A DNA stretch of 18,735 nt from DASROJ01 sp035646975 (GTDB lineage: Bacteria; Acidobacteriota; Polarisedimenticolia; JACPZX01; DASXTC01). Positions 1 through 7,959 of the stretch are shown one piece after another. Below the pieces are notes generated by a model that worked only from the letters and a program-made list of their open reading frames with translations, was not told the origin of the DNA and ran no database searches. The stretch spans positions 1 to 18,735 of the forward strand of contig DASROJ010000140.1 in assembly GCA_035646975.1 (NCBI GenBank), in the 5' to 3' direction. The translations under genes and the position numbers were made by a program. Positions within the stretch are counted from its first letter, which is position 1; every line of letters begins with the position of its first letter.

Positions 1-280
1 GAGCCGCAGCGCCTGGCGGCTCCGCGGGCGCCCGTTTGTTGCCGTACTGGAAAAGATTCCGGTCGGGGTCGGAGGCTCCCTCGGGTTGAGGCACCAGGTC
101 CGGCTTGACCGTGTTGACTCCCTGCAGCGATTTCAGCACGCCGCCGATGTCGATGGGGGGCAGGTCGCCGATCGTATCGCCCGTCGCGTTGAGGCTCGCG
201 CCGCCGAACCGGAAGTAGGCGAACACGGCGATGGCCAGCCCCGCCAGAAGGACCCATTGTCTGCGGCTCGACCCGTTCAT
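1..280 (-). CDS. PilP/GspC-like inner-membrane protein (partial, 3' end off the window)
   Basis: The ATG at 280 opens a frame that continues past the left edge, so only about 93 N-terminal residues are visible. They show a short basic N-terminus (MNGSSRRQ), one hydrophobic segment at about residues 9-23, and then a polar, Pro-rich stretch containing DPDRNLFQYG. A single N-terminal membrane anchor followed by a low-complexity periplasmic linker and an RN-(L/P)-F motif is typical of PilP and GspC/GspB-type proteins, which link the inner-membrane platform to the outer-membrane secretin. It starts 7 bases after the pilO stop and has AGGGG just upstream. The family call rests on operon position and this topology, because the diagnostic C-terminal domain is not in view. 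Confidence 0.6.
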   Translation of the reverse strand, partial: MNGSSRRQWVLLAGLAIAVFAYFRFGGASLNATGDTIGDLPPIDIGGVLKSLQGVNTVKPDLVPQPEGASDPDRNLFQYGNKRAPAEPPGAAA

Positions 281-287
281 GCGCCCC

Positions 288-905
288 TCATCCGCGTTTT
301 CCCCTGGGGACGCCGGCGTTGTCCCGCTGCTGGATCTCGGGGTCGACGAAATAGGTCGACAACGAGATGTTCAGGCTCAGGATGACGCCCCCTTCCTTCG
401 AGCTGGCCAGCTGGATTCCCTCGATCACGATGAAGTTCTGCGACTTCTCCACCGTGTCGATGAACTCGCGCAGACTCTCGTAGGAGCCGGTGAGCGGCAT
501 CGTCGCGCTGAACTTCGCGACCTTGTCCTTTGGGTACTCCTCGCGCGGGTAGGTGATCGTGTCCAGGCTGATGTGAAACCTGTTGGCGATCTCACGGATC
601 TCTTTCTGGAAGCTGATCAGCCGCTGCTGCTTCGTGGACAGGACGTCGGAGTAGAAGGTCTCGAGATTCGTGCGCCCCAGCATGACCCGGTCGTAGTGCT
701 CGCGCAGCCGGGCCACCTCGTCCTGCTTGTTGGCCAGCAGCCCGGTGGCGTGCGCCACCGCCTGGTCCAGCTCGCCCACTTTCTGGGAGCGGGGCACGTT
801 GACGACGAAGGCAAAGACGAGGTTGACCCCCAGCCAGGCCAGGATGACCGCCGCGATGAGCGCGGCCTTCTCCCGCACGTCGAAGTCGGCCATGAACTTC
901 TTCAT
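288..905 (-). CDS. pilO: PilO-like inner-membrane assembly protein
   Basis: This 205-residue protein has the PilO layout: a short cytoplasmic start, one membrane helix at about residues 13-36, a coiled coil at about 40-100 (KVGELDQAVAHATGLLANKQ followed by more heptad-like sequence), and a C-terminal ferredoxin-like periplasmic domain. That domain contains an LTGSYESLREFIDTVEKS-type segment, which is characteristic of PilO/GspM-like folds. In known systems PilO pairs with PilN through the coiled coil and couples the cytoplasmic PilM ring to the periplasm. Its ATG overlaps the pilN stop (ATGA), which indicates translational coupling. The identification is secure at family level. Whether the machine builds a pilus or a type II secretion pseudopilus cannot be decided from this gene. 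Confidence 0.85.
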   Translation of the reverse strand: MKKFMADFDVREKAALIAAVILAWLGVNLVFAFVVNVPRSQKVGELDQAVAHATGLLANKQDEVARLREHYDRVMLGRTNLETFYSDVLSTKQQRLISFQKEIREIANRFHISLDTITYPREEYPKDKVAKFSATMPLTGSYESLREFIDTVEKSQNFIVIEGIQLASSKEGGVILSLNISLSTYFVDPEIQQRDNAGVPRGKRG

Positions 906-2017
906 GGCAAGCCTCCGGAGGGCTCGGCGAGGATCGCCTGTTGCGCATCAATCGTCAGGCTCCCGCGCGTCTTGATGAACGCATCAAGACCATGTTTGTT
1001 GATGAACTCTTCGTTGCTCAGCGCGGAATCCTGGGACTGGGCCTTCGGATGCAGCCGGCCCCGGATCCTCACGAACCTTTCCTGCCCCGCCCAATCGATG
1101 AATTCCTTGTTGGTCAGCAGGCGCGGCGGCTTGGGCGGCTTGCCCAGCGGCGCTCCCAGCGGGGCTCCCGGCGGCGCCGGAGCGGGGCGCGGCTGTGTTT
1201 CGGCCGGCTGCGCTTCGGCAGGTTGCGCTGCGACAGGCGGTATCGCAACCGGCTGCGCGCCCGGTTGCCCGCCTGGTTGCCCGGTCTGCGCCGAAGCCGC
1301 GGGCGGCTGGGCATTCGGATCGTTCGGGGCATTGGCAACGATGGAAGCGTTGAGAGCATTTGGATCGGTGGCGGCCACCTCGGGCTTCGGCAGCCCTTCG
1401 GTGGGCGTGGCGGGCAGCTTGCTGGAGGCAGCCGTCGTGGGATTCTTGCCCGCCGGCACGTAGTTCATCGAGAGGTCGAAGTTGATCTCGTCGCGGCTCT
1501 CCTTGCTGTTCTCGCTGACCGGGTAGACCGCGGTGAAATAGTTGGAGTTCACCAGTCCCTGCTCGAATTCGTAGAGGTCCCCCGGCACGCGAGCCATGCC
1601 ATCGATCTGGATCTCGATTCCCTTGTTGGAGATCGCCGGACGGATCGAACGAATCCTCACGTTGGGCGGGATCAGGTCCTCGATCCGATCGAAAAGCGTC
1701 GACCACGAAAACAGCCGGCTGAGGATGAGGCCGTTGGCGAAGGCCGACTTCGCGTTGAGCGTTGTCAGATCCAGCGAGCCGACATCCTTCTTCATCTTTT
1801 CGACCTCTTCGCGAAGCTCGAGGTATTTCTGCTGCCGGTCGGTGTACTCGGCGTTGAGTCGGGCAAGCTCTCCGCCCGTCCTGACGAAGTCGTACACGTT
1901 GTAACCGCTCGCCGCCGTGAGCAGCACGGCGCAGGTGATGAAGACGCCGTAGTAGATGCTGTTGTTGCGGAACGGGCGGTGCGCCAGGTTGATCGAGGGG
2001 GTATGGACGAGGCTCAC
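902..2017 (-). CDS. pilN: PilN-like protein with long Pro/Ala linker and duplicated C-terminal module
   Basis: The 371-residue product has a normal PilN core at residues 1-188: the N-terminal motif INLAHRPFRNNS that in PilN contacts PilM, a membrane helix at about 21-38, a coiled coil at about 45-80, and a periplasmic ferredoxin-like domain ending near NYVPAGK. PilN proteins usually stop there, at about 180-210 residues. This one continues with a Pro/Ala/Gln-rich linker (about 189-299) and two related units of about 22 residues at 301-322 and 333-354. The start is GTG overlapping the pilM stop (GTGA), with GGGAGG 8 bases upstream. The core is confidently PilN. The function of the extension is unknown, but from the topology it should lie in the periplasm. 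Confidence 0.85.
   Translation of the reverse strand: MSLVHTPSINLAHRPFRNNSIYYGVFITCAVLLTAASGYNVYDFVRTGGELARLNAEYTDRQQKYLELREEVEKMKKDVGSLDLTTLNAKSAFANGLILSRLFSWSTLFDRIEDLIPPNVRIRSIRPAISNKGIEIQIDGMARVPGDLYEFEQGLVNSNYFTAVYPVSENSKESRDEINFDLSMNYVPAGKNPTTAASSKLPATPTEGLPKPEVAATDPNALNASIVANAPNDPNAQPPAASAQTGQPGGQPGAQPVAIPPVAAQPAEAQPAETQPRPAPAPPGAPLGAPLGKPPKPPRLLTNKEFIDWAGQERFVRIRGRLHPKAQSQDSALSNEEFINKHGLDAFIKTRGSLTIDAQQAILAEPSGGLP
956..1117 (-). repeat. Two-unit protein repeat in the PilN C-terminus
   Basis: Unit 1 (residues 301-322, bases 1052-1117) begins LTNKEFIDWAG and unit 2 (residues 333-354, bases 956-1021) begins LSNEEFINKHG. They align without gaps over 22 residues at an offset of 32, with 10 identities (L, N, E, F, I, G, F, R, G, L) and several conservative pairs (T/S, D/N, E/D, V/I, R/K). 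Both end in an RG-x-L motif. The DNA copies have diverged, so this is an old duplication. I do not recognise the module. Confidence 0.75.
1121..1453 (-). other. Low-complexity Pro/Ala/Gln linker-coding segment of pilN
   Basis: Residues about 189-299 of the PilN-like protein are dominated by Pro, Ala, Gln and Gly, with short imperfect repeats such as QPGGQPGAQP and AQPAEAQPAETQP. The stretch joins the folded PilN core to the duplicated C-terminal module. It probably acts as an extended, flexible periplasmic spacer, perhaps spanning peptidoglycan. That role is inferred from composition and position only. Confidence 0.7.
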
Positions 2018-3072
2018 GCGGCATTCCTCCCCAGCGCCGCGCCGACCACCGGGGCGATCCGTTGCAGCACCTCGGCCGCGCGCTCGGGGCCCATGGCCGT
2101 GAGCCTGCCCGGAAGCTCCACCACGCGGCCCACGTCGATCATCTCGGGCTGCGTGGCGATCGGGGCCCCCTCGAACATGGCGGCGATGCGGGCGGGGTCG
2201 CGCCCGACGACCCGCATGTAGACGCGCGCCAGGCCCCGGCCCAGCAGCTTTTCCTGGTAATACATCATCGAGGCCCGAAGCTCGCGGTGGATGAGCCTGT
2301 CACCGGCCTCGAGTCCTTCCTCACCGCCGAAGGCGAAGCTCTTGCAGCGATAGAACAGGACCCGCCCGGCCCGGAAGATCATCACGGTGAAGAACGCAGA
2401 GCCGACGTTGCAGACCATGAAGTCGCCGCCGATCGGCACTTCCTTGTCGATGACCTCCCGGTAGAGATGCGTGAGGCTGAACGAGCTCAAGTCGATCAGT
2501 CCGGGATGGATCCCCTGGCTCAGGAAGATCGCTTCGTGCTCCGCGACGATGGTGTCCGGGATCAGCACGGCCAGCAGCGTGTGCCCTTTGCCCTCGGGGC
2601 CGGGTGCGATCTCGTAGTCGACGACCGCGTCTTCGACCTTGAATGGGACGGCCTTCTTCATCTTCCACCGGACCATGTCCATCAGCTCTTTGCGCGTCCG
2701 TGGAAGCTCCTCGAACTGAAGCAGCGAGACACGCGCAAGATGGTCGGGCAGCACGAGCGAGATCGCCGGGGTCTTGATCCCCTCTTTCTGCAGCGCGCCG
2801 GCCACCAGGGCGCGGAACCTGTCCTCGGACTTGATCCTCACCCGGTACAGCTCCGTGTCGACCAGGTCGGGCGGCACGTCGACGAGCTCCCAGGACGTCA
2901 GCGCCCGTTTCTTCGACCCGTCCTTCGCGAGCCGCACGAGGCTCAGGTGGTCGGGGGTGATGCCCATGGCCACCGGGGGATAGCTCACCTTCAGCCCCGC
3001 GCCGGTGCCTTCGGCGGGGGCCCCGGGGGTCAGCCACCTCGGCAGCTTGAGCCGCTTGAGATCGAAGGACAT
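2014..3072 (-). CDS. pilM: PilM-like actin-fold protein with degenerate nucleotide-binding loops
   Basis: The product (352 residues from ATG 3072) has the PilM/ComA-type actin-like fold: a first strand pair around VAMGITPDHLSLVRL (residues 34-48), a SHS2-like middle region (about 70-190) with an LPRTRKELMDMVRWKMKKAV segment, and a second loop at DFMVCNVGSAFFTV (about 217-230), followed by GGEE. PilM forms the cytoplasmic ring that binds the PilN N-terminus. A TTG start at 3087 is also open, but it lies inside gspE. The ATG sits 4 bases after the gspE stop. The usual DIG motif of the first loop reads MGIT here, and the D of the second loop reads N222, so ATP binding may be lost. pilN begins at its stop codon. 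Confidence 0.85.
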   Translation of the reverse strand: MSFDLKRLKLPRWLTPGAPAEGTGAGLKVSYPPVAMGITPDHLSLVRLAKDGSKKRALTSWELVDVPPDLVDTELYRVRIKSEDRFRALVAGALQKEGIKTPAISLVLPDHLARVSLLQFEELPRTRKELMDMVRWKMKKAVPFKVEDAVVDYEIAPGPEGKGHTLLAVLIPDTIVAEHEAIFLSQGIHPGLIDLSSFSLTHLYREVIDKEVPIGGDFMVCNVGSAFFTVMIFRAGRVLFYRCKSFAFGGEEGLEAGDRLIHRELRASMMYYQEKLLGRGLARVYMRVVGRDPARIAAMFEGAPIATQPEMIDVGRVVELPGRLTAMGPERAAEVLQRIAPVVGAALGRNAA

Positions 3073-3076
3073 CGAG

Positions 3077-4741
3077 CTACTGGACAAAGGTCACCTTGTT
3101 GATCTCTCGAAGCGTGGTCAGGCCGTTGATCACCTTTTCGATGGCGGATTCGCGCAGAAACTGCATCCCCTCTTCCTTGGCGACTCGCTTGATCTCGGCG
3201 GCGGACTTGCGCGCCAGGATCAGCTCGCGGATGTTGTCGGACAGATCGAGGATCTCGGCGATCGCCGTGCGCCCCTTGAAGCCCGTCCCGTTGCAGTCGA
3301 TGCAGCCCCGGCCTTCGTAGAAGGTGTGGTCGCCGTACGTCGTCGGGTCGAGACCCGACTCCTCCAGGAGCCTCTTGTCGGGCCGCGATGGCTGCTTGCA
3401 CTCGTTGCAGATTTTCCTGACCAGACGCTGCGCCAGGACGCAGTTGAGCGCGGAGACGAAGTTGTAGACCTCCACCTTCATGTTGAGGAACCGGCCCAGC
3501 ACGTCCACCACGTTGTTCGCGTGCACGGTGGTGAACACGAGGTGGCCCGTGAGGGCCGACTGCACGGCGATCTGCGCAGTTTCCTCGTCGCGGATCTCGC
3601 CCACCATGATCTTGTCGGGGTCATGTCTCAGGATGGAGCGCAGGCCCCGGGCGAAGGTGAGCCCCTTCTTCTCGTTGACGGGTATCTGCGTGATGCCGGG
3701 CAGCTGATACTCGACCGGGTCTTCGATCGTGATGATCTTGTCTTCGTCCGACTTGATCTCCGAAAGCGCCGCATAGAGCGTCGTCGTCTTGCCCGACCCC
3801 GTGGGCCCGGTGACGAGGAACATCCCGTACGGCTCGGTGATCTGGCGGCGCAGTATCTTGAGATCCCGGGGCTCGAATCCCAGGATGTCCAGCCGCAGCT
3901 CGCTGAATTCCTCGTTGGCCGATTCCTTGTCGAGGATTCGGATGACCGCGTCCTCGCCGTGAACCGACGGCATGATCGACACGCGGAAGTCGATCGCGCG
4001 GCCCTTGAGCTTCATCTTGAATCGGCCGTCCTGCGGGATGCGCTTTTCGGCGATGTCCAGCTCGGACATGACCTTGATGCGGGAGATGATGGCCGAGTGG
4101 AACTGCTTGTCGATGGGGTCCATCGCCTGGTAGAGCACGCCATCGATCCGGTACTTGATGACGACCTCCCGGTCGCGTGTCTCGATGTGGATATCCGAGG
4201 CGCGGCGCTGGAGGGCGTTGAAGATCGTCGAGTCGATGAGCTTGATGATGGGCGAGGCGTCCGAGGTGAGCTTCTCGATGGTGAGCTGCTCTTCGCCTTC
4301 CTCGTCCTCCCGGATCAGCTGGACCTTGAAGTCCTCCGTGGCCTCCTCGAGCACGCGCTGGCTCGATTCGGACTTCTTGAGGATCTCCTGGATGGCGGAG
4401 CGGGTGCCGACCATGATGTCGATCGGATGGCCGAGCAGCATCTCGAGCTCGTCGATCATCAGCACGTCGGTCGGGTCGGAGACGACGCAGAGCAGGGTCT
4501 TGCCGCTGTACTTGTAAGGCACGAAGTTGTAGCGGAACATCATGTCGACTGGTATCGACCGGAACAGCTCGTGATCGATCGGGAACTGCATGACGTCGAC
4601 GTATTCCAAGCCCAGGCGCGCCGCCAGCCGTTGCGCGTGGAGCTCCTCGGAGAGGACCTCCGAGCCGCCGGCCTCGGAAGTCGGCTCTTCCAGTGGCTGG
4701 ATCGGGGTCGTCTCTTCGGACTCGTTGCGTCTCGTGCTCAT
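3077..4741 (-). CDS. gspE: Type IV pilus / type II secretion assembly ATPase (PilB/GspE)
   Basis: This 554-residue AAA+ secretion ATPase drives pilin or pseudopilin polymerisation from the cytoplasm. Visible parts are an N-terminal MshEN-type domain (about 25-130), then an N2 domain with the DIHIETRDREVVIKYRIDG segment. The ATPase core carries Walker A GPTGSGKTTT (K318), an Asp-box region, Walker B VGEIRDEET (E382) and a His-box at TGHLVFTTVHAN. A zinc-binding tetracysteine is complete: C445, C448, C480 and C483. That element is typical of PilB/GspE assembly ATPases and absent from PilT retraction ATPases. GAGGA lies 7 bases before the ATG, and the gap to gspF is 10 bases. No pilT-like gene is visible, so the symbol could equally be pilB. 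Confidence 0.95.
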   Translation of the reverse strand: MSTRRNESEETTPIQPLEEPTSEAGGSEVLSEELHAQRLAARLGLEYVDVMQFPIDHELFRSIPVDMMFRYNFVPYKYSGKTLLCVVSDPTDVLMIDELEMLLGHPIDIMVGTRSAIQEILKKSESSQRVLEEATEDFKVQLIREDEEGEEQLTIEKLTSDASPIIKLIDSTIFNALQRRASDIHIETRDREVVIKYRIDGVLYQAMDPIDKQFHSAIISRIKVMSELDIAEKRIPQDGRFKMKLKGRAIDFRVSIMPSVHGEDAVIRILDKESANEEFSELRLDILGFEPRDLKILRRQITEPYGMFLVTGPTGSGKTTTLYAALSEIKSDEDKIITIEDPVEYQLPGITQIPVNEKKGLTFARGLRSILRHDPDKIMVGEIRDEETAQIAVQSALTGHLVFTTVHANNVVDVLGRFLNMKVEVYNFVSALNCVLAQRLVRKICNECKQPSRPDKRLLEESGLDPTTYGDHTFYEGRGCIDCNGTGFKGRTAIAEILDLSDNIRELILARKSAAEIKRVAKEEGMQFLRESAIEKVINGLTTLREINKVTFVQ

Positions 4742-4751
4742 GCGTTCATCC

Positions 4752-5969
4752 TCACGTTTGCGACAACGATGTGGACTTGAGAAGCGGCAGGTAGATGGCG
4801 AGGATCATCGTCGCGACGACGGCCCCCATGAATATCAGCAGCGCCGGCTCCATCAGGCTCACGATCGTGGAAAGGTCGGTGTCGATCTCTTCGTCGTAGA
4901 AATTGGATACGTTGCTGAGCATCTCCTCCAGCGACCCGGTGGACTCGCCCACCTTGATCATCTCCACCGCCATGTCGGTCATCACGCCGGTCTTCTCGAG
5001 CGACTCGTGCAGCGGCTGGCCTTCGCGCACCTTCCTGGCCACCGTCATCATCTCTTTCTCGAAGACCAGGTTGCCGACCGCCCGCGCGGAGATTTCCAGC
5101 GACGTCACCAGCGGGATTCCCCCCTGCACCAGGGTGGCCAGCGTCCGGCAGAACCTCGAAATGGCGTACTTGGAGAAGACCGGCCCGAGAAACGGGATCT
5201 TCATCTTGTACTGGTCCCAGGCCATCGTCCCGGCCTCGGACTTCTTGTAGGTGATCAGCGCGCCCACGGCCACCGCGAACAGCGGGACCAGGATGAAGAG
5301 GTACCGGCTGACCCAGCCGGCCACCGAAAGCAACGCCACCGTCACGAACGGCAGGTCGGCCTGCATCCCCGTGAAGAACTCCTGGAACTTGGGCAGGATG
5401 ACCGTGACCATCAGGATGACCAGACCTATCGCCATCGTGACGAGGATCATCGGGTAGACCAGCGCCGAGGTGACCTTCTTGCGAAGGGTCATGACGGTCT
5501 TGCTGTAGCTGATGTAGCGTCTGAGCACGCCGACGATCTCGCCGGAACGCTCGCCCGACGCCAGCGCCGAGGCATAGAGCCGCGGGAAGAGGTCGCCGTG
5601 CGATTCGAAGGCTTCTGACAGCGAACCGCCCGATTTCACCTGGTCGCGGATGTCGGCCAGCACCTGCTTGAAGACCGGGTTCTTGCGCCGCTCGATCAGG
5701 ATGTCCAGGCTCGAGATGATCGGAAGCCCGGCGCTGATGAGCGAGGCCAGCTCCTGGTTGAAGATCAGGAACTCCTTCGCGGAGATCCGCTTTCGCTTGA
5801 ACGTGGTGAAATCGAGCAACGCGGCGGCGGCGGCCTTCTTGCGGATCGAGAAGATGAGGAAATCCTGCGTCTCGAAGTCCCGGCGCAGGTCTTCCTCGGT
5901 CTGCGCGGTGTAGACCCGCTCGATCACCTGGCCCGTCGGCGTCCCCAGTTTGCAGATGAATTCAGCCAT
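4752..5969 (-). CDS. gspF: Inner-membrane platform protein (GspF/PilC)
   Basis: At 405 residues this matches the usual GspF/PilC length. It contains two T2SSF domains. The first (about 65-190) includes FNQELASLISAGLPI and ASGERSGEIVGVL. The second (about 270-390) includes FCRTLATLVQGGIPLV and KVGESTGSLEEML. Three hydrophobic stretches fit membrane helices, at about residues 170-193, 220-242 and 375-397. The protein sits at the base of the assembly machine and is rotated or worked by the GspE/PilB ATPase encoded next. The ATG follows the previous stop by 3 bases, with GGAG 9 bases upstream, so it is in the same transcript. Confidence 0.95.
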   Translation of the reverse strand: MAEFICKLGTPTGQVIERVYTAQTEEDLRRDFETQDFLIFSIRKKAAAAALLDFTTFKRKRISAKEFLIFNQELASLISAGLPIISSLDILIERRKNPVFKQVLADIRDQVKSGGSLSEAFESHGDLFPRLYASALASGERSGEIVGVLRRYISYSKTVMTLRKKVTSALVYPMILVTMAIGLVILMVTVILPKFQEFFTGMQADLPFVTVALLSVAGWVSRYLFILVPLFAVAVGALITYKKSEAGTMAWDQYKMKIPFLGPVFSKYAISRFCRTLATLVQGGIPLVTSLEISARAVGNLVFEKEMMTVARKVREGQPLHESLEKTGVMTDMAVEMIKVGESTGSLEEMLSNVSNFYDEEIDTDLSTIVSLMEPALLIFMGAVVATMILAIYLPLLKSTSLSQT

Positions 5970-5972
5970 CGT

Positions 5973-6716
5973 TCACTGCTCCAGTGCTTCCTGAGATGTG
6001 GCGGTGACCGAGACGAACAAAGCCTGCTTGGAGTCCTGGCTGCTGGTGGCGCCGAGCACGGTGGTGACACCCGCCTTCAAGTTGAGGACGAGATCCATCA
6101 CGGCAGAGTACCGCGGCTGCCCGTCCGGCCCGCGGCGTATCCTCTCCAGGGCGAACCGCTCCATCCGTATCACGCCGATCTTCTGCGTCACGGCGCCGAC
6201 CTGGAAGCGGACCCGGTAATCCTCTCCGAGCGCGACCGAACCGCTCTCGTTTTCCGCCGTCGACAGCGAGGCGCTGCCGAGCTGCGTGACGACACCCCAC
6301 TTGGTCACGTCCTGGATGACCGACGGTGGAAGACCCATCCGGCGCGGTGGCTTGTCCTGGGGCGGGCCTTCCTCGGCTCGCATGAGCTGCACGACCAGCG
6401 TGATGGCGCGGGGTGGCAGATCGTAGCCGGTAATCAGCGCCTCGATGCGCCGGATGCTCTCGGGCGTGTCGGTGACCGTCACCGCCTTGATGCGCGGCTG
6501 CACCGTGTACGAGCCGCCGTCACCGATGGCGGGCTGGATGAGCGCGACGATGTCGTCCACGGTCTTGTAGTGGGCCGTGAAGGTCTTCGTCGCCAGACCG
6601 GCGGCTGCGGCAGGGGGGGCAGGCGCGGCGATCGAAGGGGTCTGCATCACCAGGGCGACGAGCACGAAAAGGGAAACGGCGATTCCCGTCGGGATCGCAA
6701 AACCACGCCGTCTCAC
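5973..6716 (-). CDS. Exported protein with a secretin N-type (NolW/STN-like) domain
   Basis: The start is taken as the GTG at 6716, which overlaps the anti-sigma stop (GTGA). The same frame stays open further upstream, but only as a shadow of the anti-sigma gene. The 247-residue product has a basic N-terminus, a signal-type hydrophobic segment (about 6-30) and an Ala/Pro linker. Residues 45-112 resemble the Secretin_N repeat found in GspD/PilQ: TFTAHYKTVDDIVALIQPAI, the VQPRIKAVTVTDTPESIRRI stretch, then a VVQLMRAEE strand. Residues 128-247 form a second, Ser/Thr-rich domain ending with GVTTVLGATSSQDSKQALFV, reminiscent of beta-strands near the secretin pore. It has no pore domain, so it cannot itself be a secretin. 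A periplasmic accessory or decoy for the secretin is a reasonable guess. Confidence 0.65.
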   Translation of the reverse strand: MRRRGFAIPTGIAVSLFVLVALVMQTPSIAAPAPPAAAAGLATKTFTAHYKTVDDIVALIQPAIGDGGSYTVQPRIKAVTVTDTPESIRRIEALITGYDLPPRAITLVVQLMRAEEGPPQDKPPRRMGLPPSVIQDVTKWGVVTQLGSASLSTAENESGSVALGEDYRVRFQVGAVTQKIGVIRMERFALERIRRGPDGQPRYSAVMDLVLNLKAGVTTVLGATSSQDSKQALFVSVTATSQEALEQ

Positions 6717-7315
6717 AGCTCGAGCCCTTTGTCGACGATCAGCACCAGCTCGGCCACCGGCGCCGCGCCGCGCGTCGACTGCAGTGAGTCCTGCGTGTAG
6801 CTCATCGTGTAGACCTGCACGTCGCGCCGGCCGTCGGTGAGCACCCTTTCGACGGTCTGTGGCATCGGAGAGGCCGCGGGCGCCTCGGCGATGGGTGCGG
6901 GCCGCGGCACACCGGCGATGGGAACGCCCGCCACCGGCCGCGTCACCAGACGTGGGACGAGGATCAGCGCCGCGGTGACGCAGGCCGCCACCAGGACCAC
7001 CGCCGCAACCCGGGTCCAGAGCCTCCAGGCATCCCGCGCCGGGCGCGGGCGCCGTCCGGCCTCCTGTCTGACGATCCCCTCGTGGATTGCCGGCCAGAAC
7101 CCTTCCCAGAACTCGTCGGGCTGTGTCTGGTCCGCCAGCGGCGCGAACAGCTGCAGAGGATCGCGCGCGACCACCTTCTGGAAGCATGCCTCGCAGCCAT
7201 GAATGTGCTGCCGCATGCCGCGGCGCTCGGGAGGCGGCACCTGGCCGAGAAGATACGAATCGATGTAGGAGCCGACCCTCTCGCAGTCGAACAGGTCGAT
7301 CGGTTTGCGGCTCAC
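6713..7315 (-). CDS. Membrane-anchored zinc-finger anti-sigma factor
   Basis: The 200-residue protein has an N-terminal ZAS/zf-HC2 domain with the diagnostic HxxxCxxC motif (H37, C41, C44) and an upstream C11 that may be a further ligand. One membrane helix follows at about residues 101-121, and then a periplasmic tail of about 80 residues rich in Pro and Ala. Such proteins hold the cognate ECF sigma factor inactive at the inner membrane until a periplasmic or redox signal arrives. It starts at a GTG that overlaps the sigma-factor stop (GTGA), the classic arrangement for a sigma/anti-sigma pair. The tail has no recognisable sensor domain. The family call is firm. The partner assignment follows from adjacency. 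Confidence 0.85.
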   Translation of the reverse strand: MSRKPIDLFDCERVGSYIDSYLLGQVPPPERRGMRQHIHGCEACFQKVVARDPLQLFAPLADQTQPDEFWEGFWPAIHEGIVRQEAGRRPRPARDAWRLWTRVAAVVLVAACVTAALILVPRLVTRPVAGVPIAGVPRPAPIAEAPAASPMPQTVERVLTDGRRDVQVYTMSYTQDSLQSTRGAAPVAELVLIVDKGLEL

Positions 7316-7935
7316 TTCTTCGACCCTCTGAAGTACTCGGGATACCGGCGTCTCAACCCGTCCTGCAGGACCCTGCGCGCGGCCAGCAGGTGATTGCGGA
7401 CGGTGGAAGCCTTGATACCCATGATCTTCGCGATGTCGTCGGTGGCCACGCCTTCGATCTCCTTCAAGCTGAAAACGGCCCGTTGCGCAGGGGCCAGCTC
7501 GACCGCGATCTCGTTGAAGACTCTTCTGAGCTCCGCCCGCATCACCTCGGCGTCGGCCCCCGGCATCGCAAGGGCCGGCAGCGCCGCGGCGACGTCGTCA
7601 TCGTGATCACTCCGACCGCCGCTGTCGCTGCTACCGCGGCTTTCGGGAGACCCGACCGGTCTCGGCCCGCGCTGCCTGTTCCGGTAGAAGTCGATCGCCA
7701 GATTGACCACGATCCTGTAGAACCATGGGTCGAACCGGGAGTTCTCGTCGAAACTGTCGATGACCGACCAGAGCCTGATGAAGGACATCTGCGCGACGTC
7801 CTTCGCGTCATCCTCGTCGCCAACGATGTTGAAGGCGATTCGGAACGCCAGCGCCCGCTTGAGCCCGACCAGCATCTCGAATGCCTGCTGGTCCTTGCGC
7901 CGGCTGCGTCGTATCAGCTCGCGTTCATCGACCAT
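7312..7935 (-). CDS. ECF-type RNA polymerase sigma factor
   Basis: From ATG 7935 the protein has 207 residues. Region 2 spans about residues 10-80 and includes the core-binding and -10 elements (DEDDAKDVAQMSFIRLW, then RFDPWFYRIVVNLAIDFYR). A low-complexity Ser/Asp/Gly linker follows. Region 4 spans about 140-195 and has the expected helix-turn-helix (EGVATDDIAKIMGIKASTVR). An ATG at 7992 would add 19 residues with no family match. The 7935 start gives MVDERELIRRSRRKDQQAFE, which aligns with normal ECF N-termini, although its Shine-Dalgarno sequence is poor. It is the first gene of the pilus-assembly operon, so it may control that operon, pilin genes elsewhere, or both. Confidence 0.9.
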   Translation of the reverse strand: MVDERELIRRSRRKDQQAFEMLVGLKRALAFRIAFNIVGDEDDAKDVAQMSFIRLWSVIDSFDENSRFDPWFYRIVVNLAIDFYRNRQRGPRPVGSPESRGSSDSGGRSDHDDDVAAALPALAMPGADAEVMRAELRRVFNEIAVELAPAQRAVFSLKEIEGVATDDIAKIMGIKASTVRNHLLAARRVLQDGLRRRYPEYFRGSKK

Positions 7936-7959
7936 CGACCACCGCGGCTCCGGGGATTG

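Noticed and set aside
1121..1310. Short repeated DNA in the pilN linker considered as a mobile or regulatory repeat
   Set aside because: The repetition follows codons for Pro, Ala and Gln in frame and is fully explained by a low-complexity protein linker.
3005..4780. Long plus-strand open frame (591 codons) opposite gspE and the start of pilM
   Set aside because: It mirrors gspE and pilM, has a composition heavy in Arg, Asp, His and Leu without any domain, and disappears where the true genes end. It is a GC-rich antisense shadow.
6717..7187. Upstream extension of the secretin-N protein frame
   Set aside because: The added residues are an out-of-frame reading of the anti-sigma gene; the GTG at 6716 overlapping that gene's stop is the natural start.
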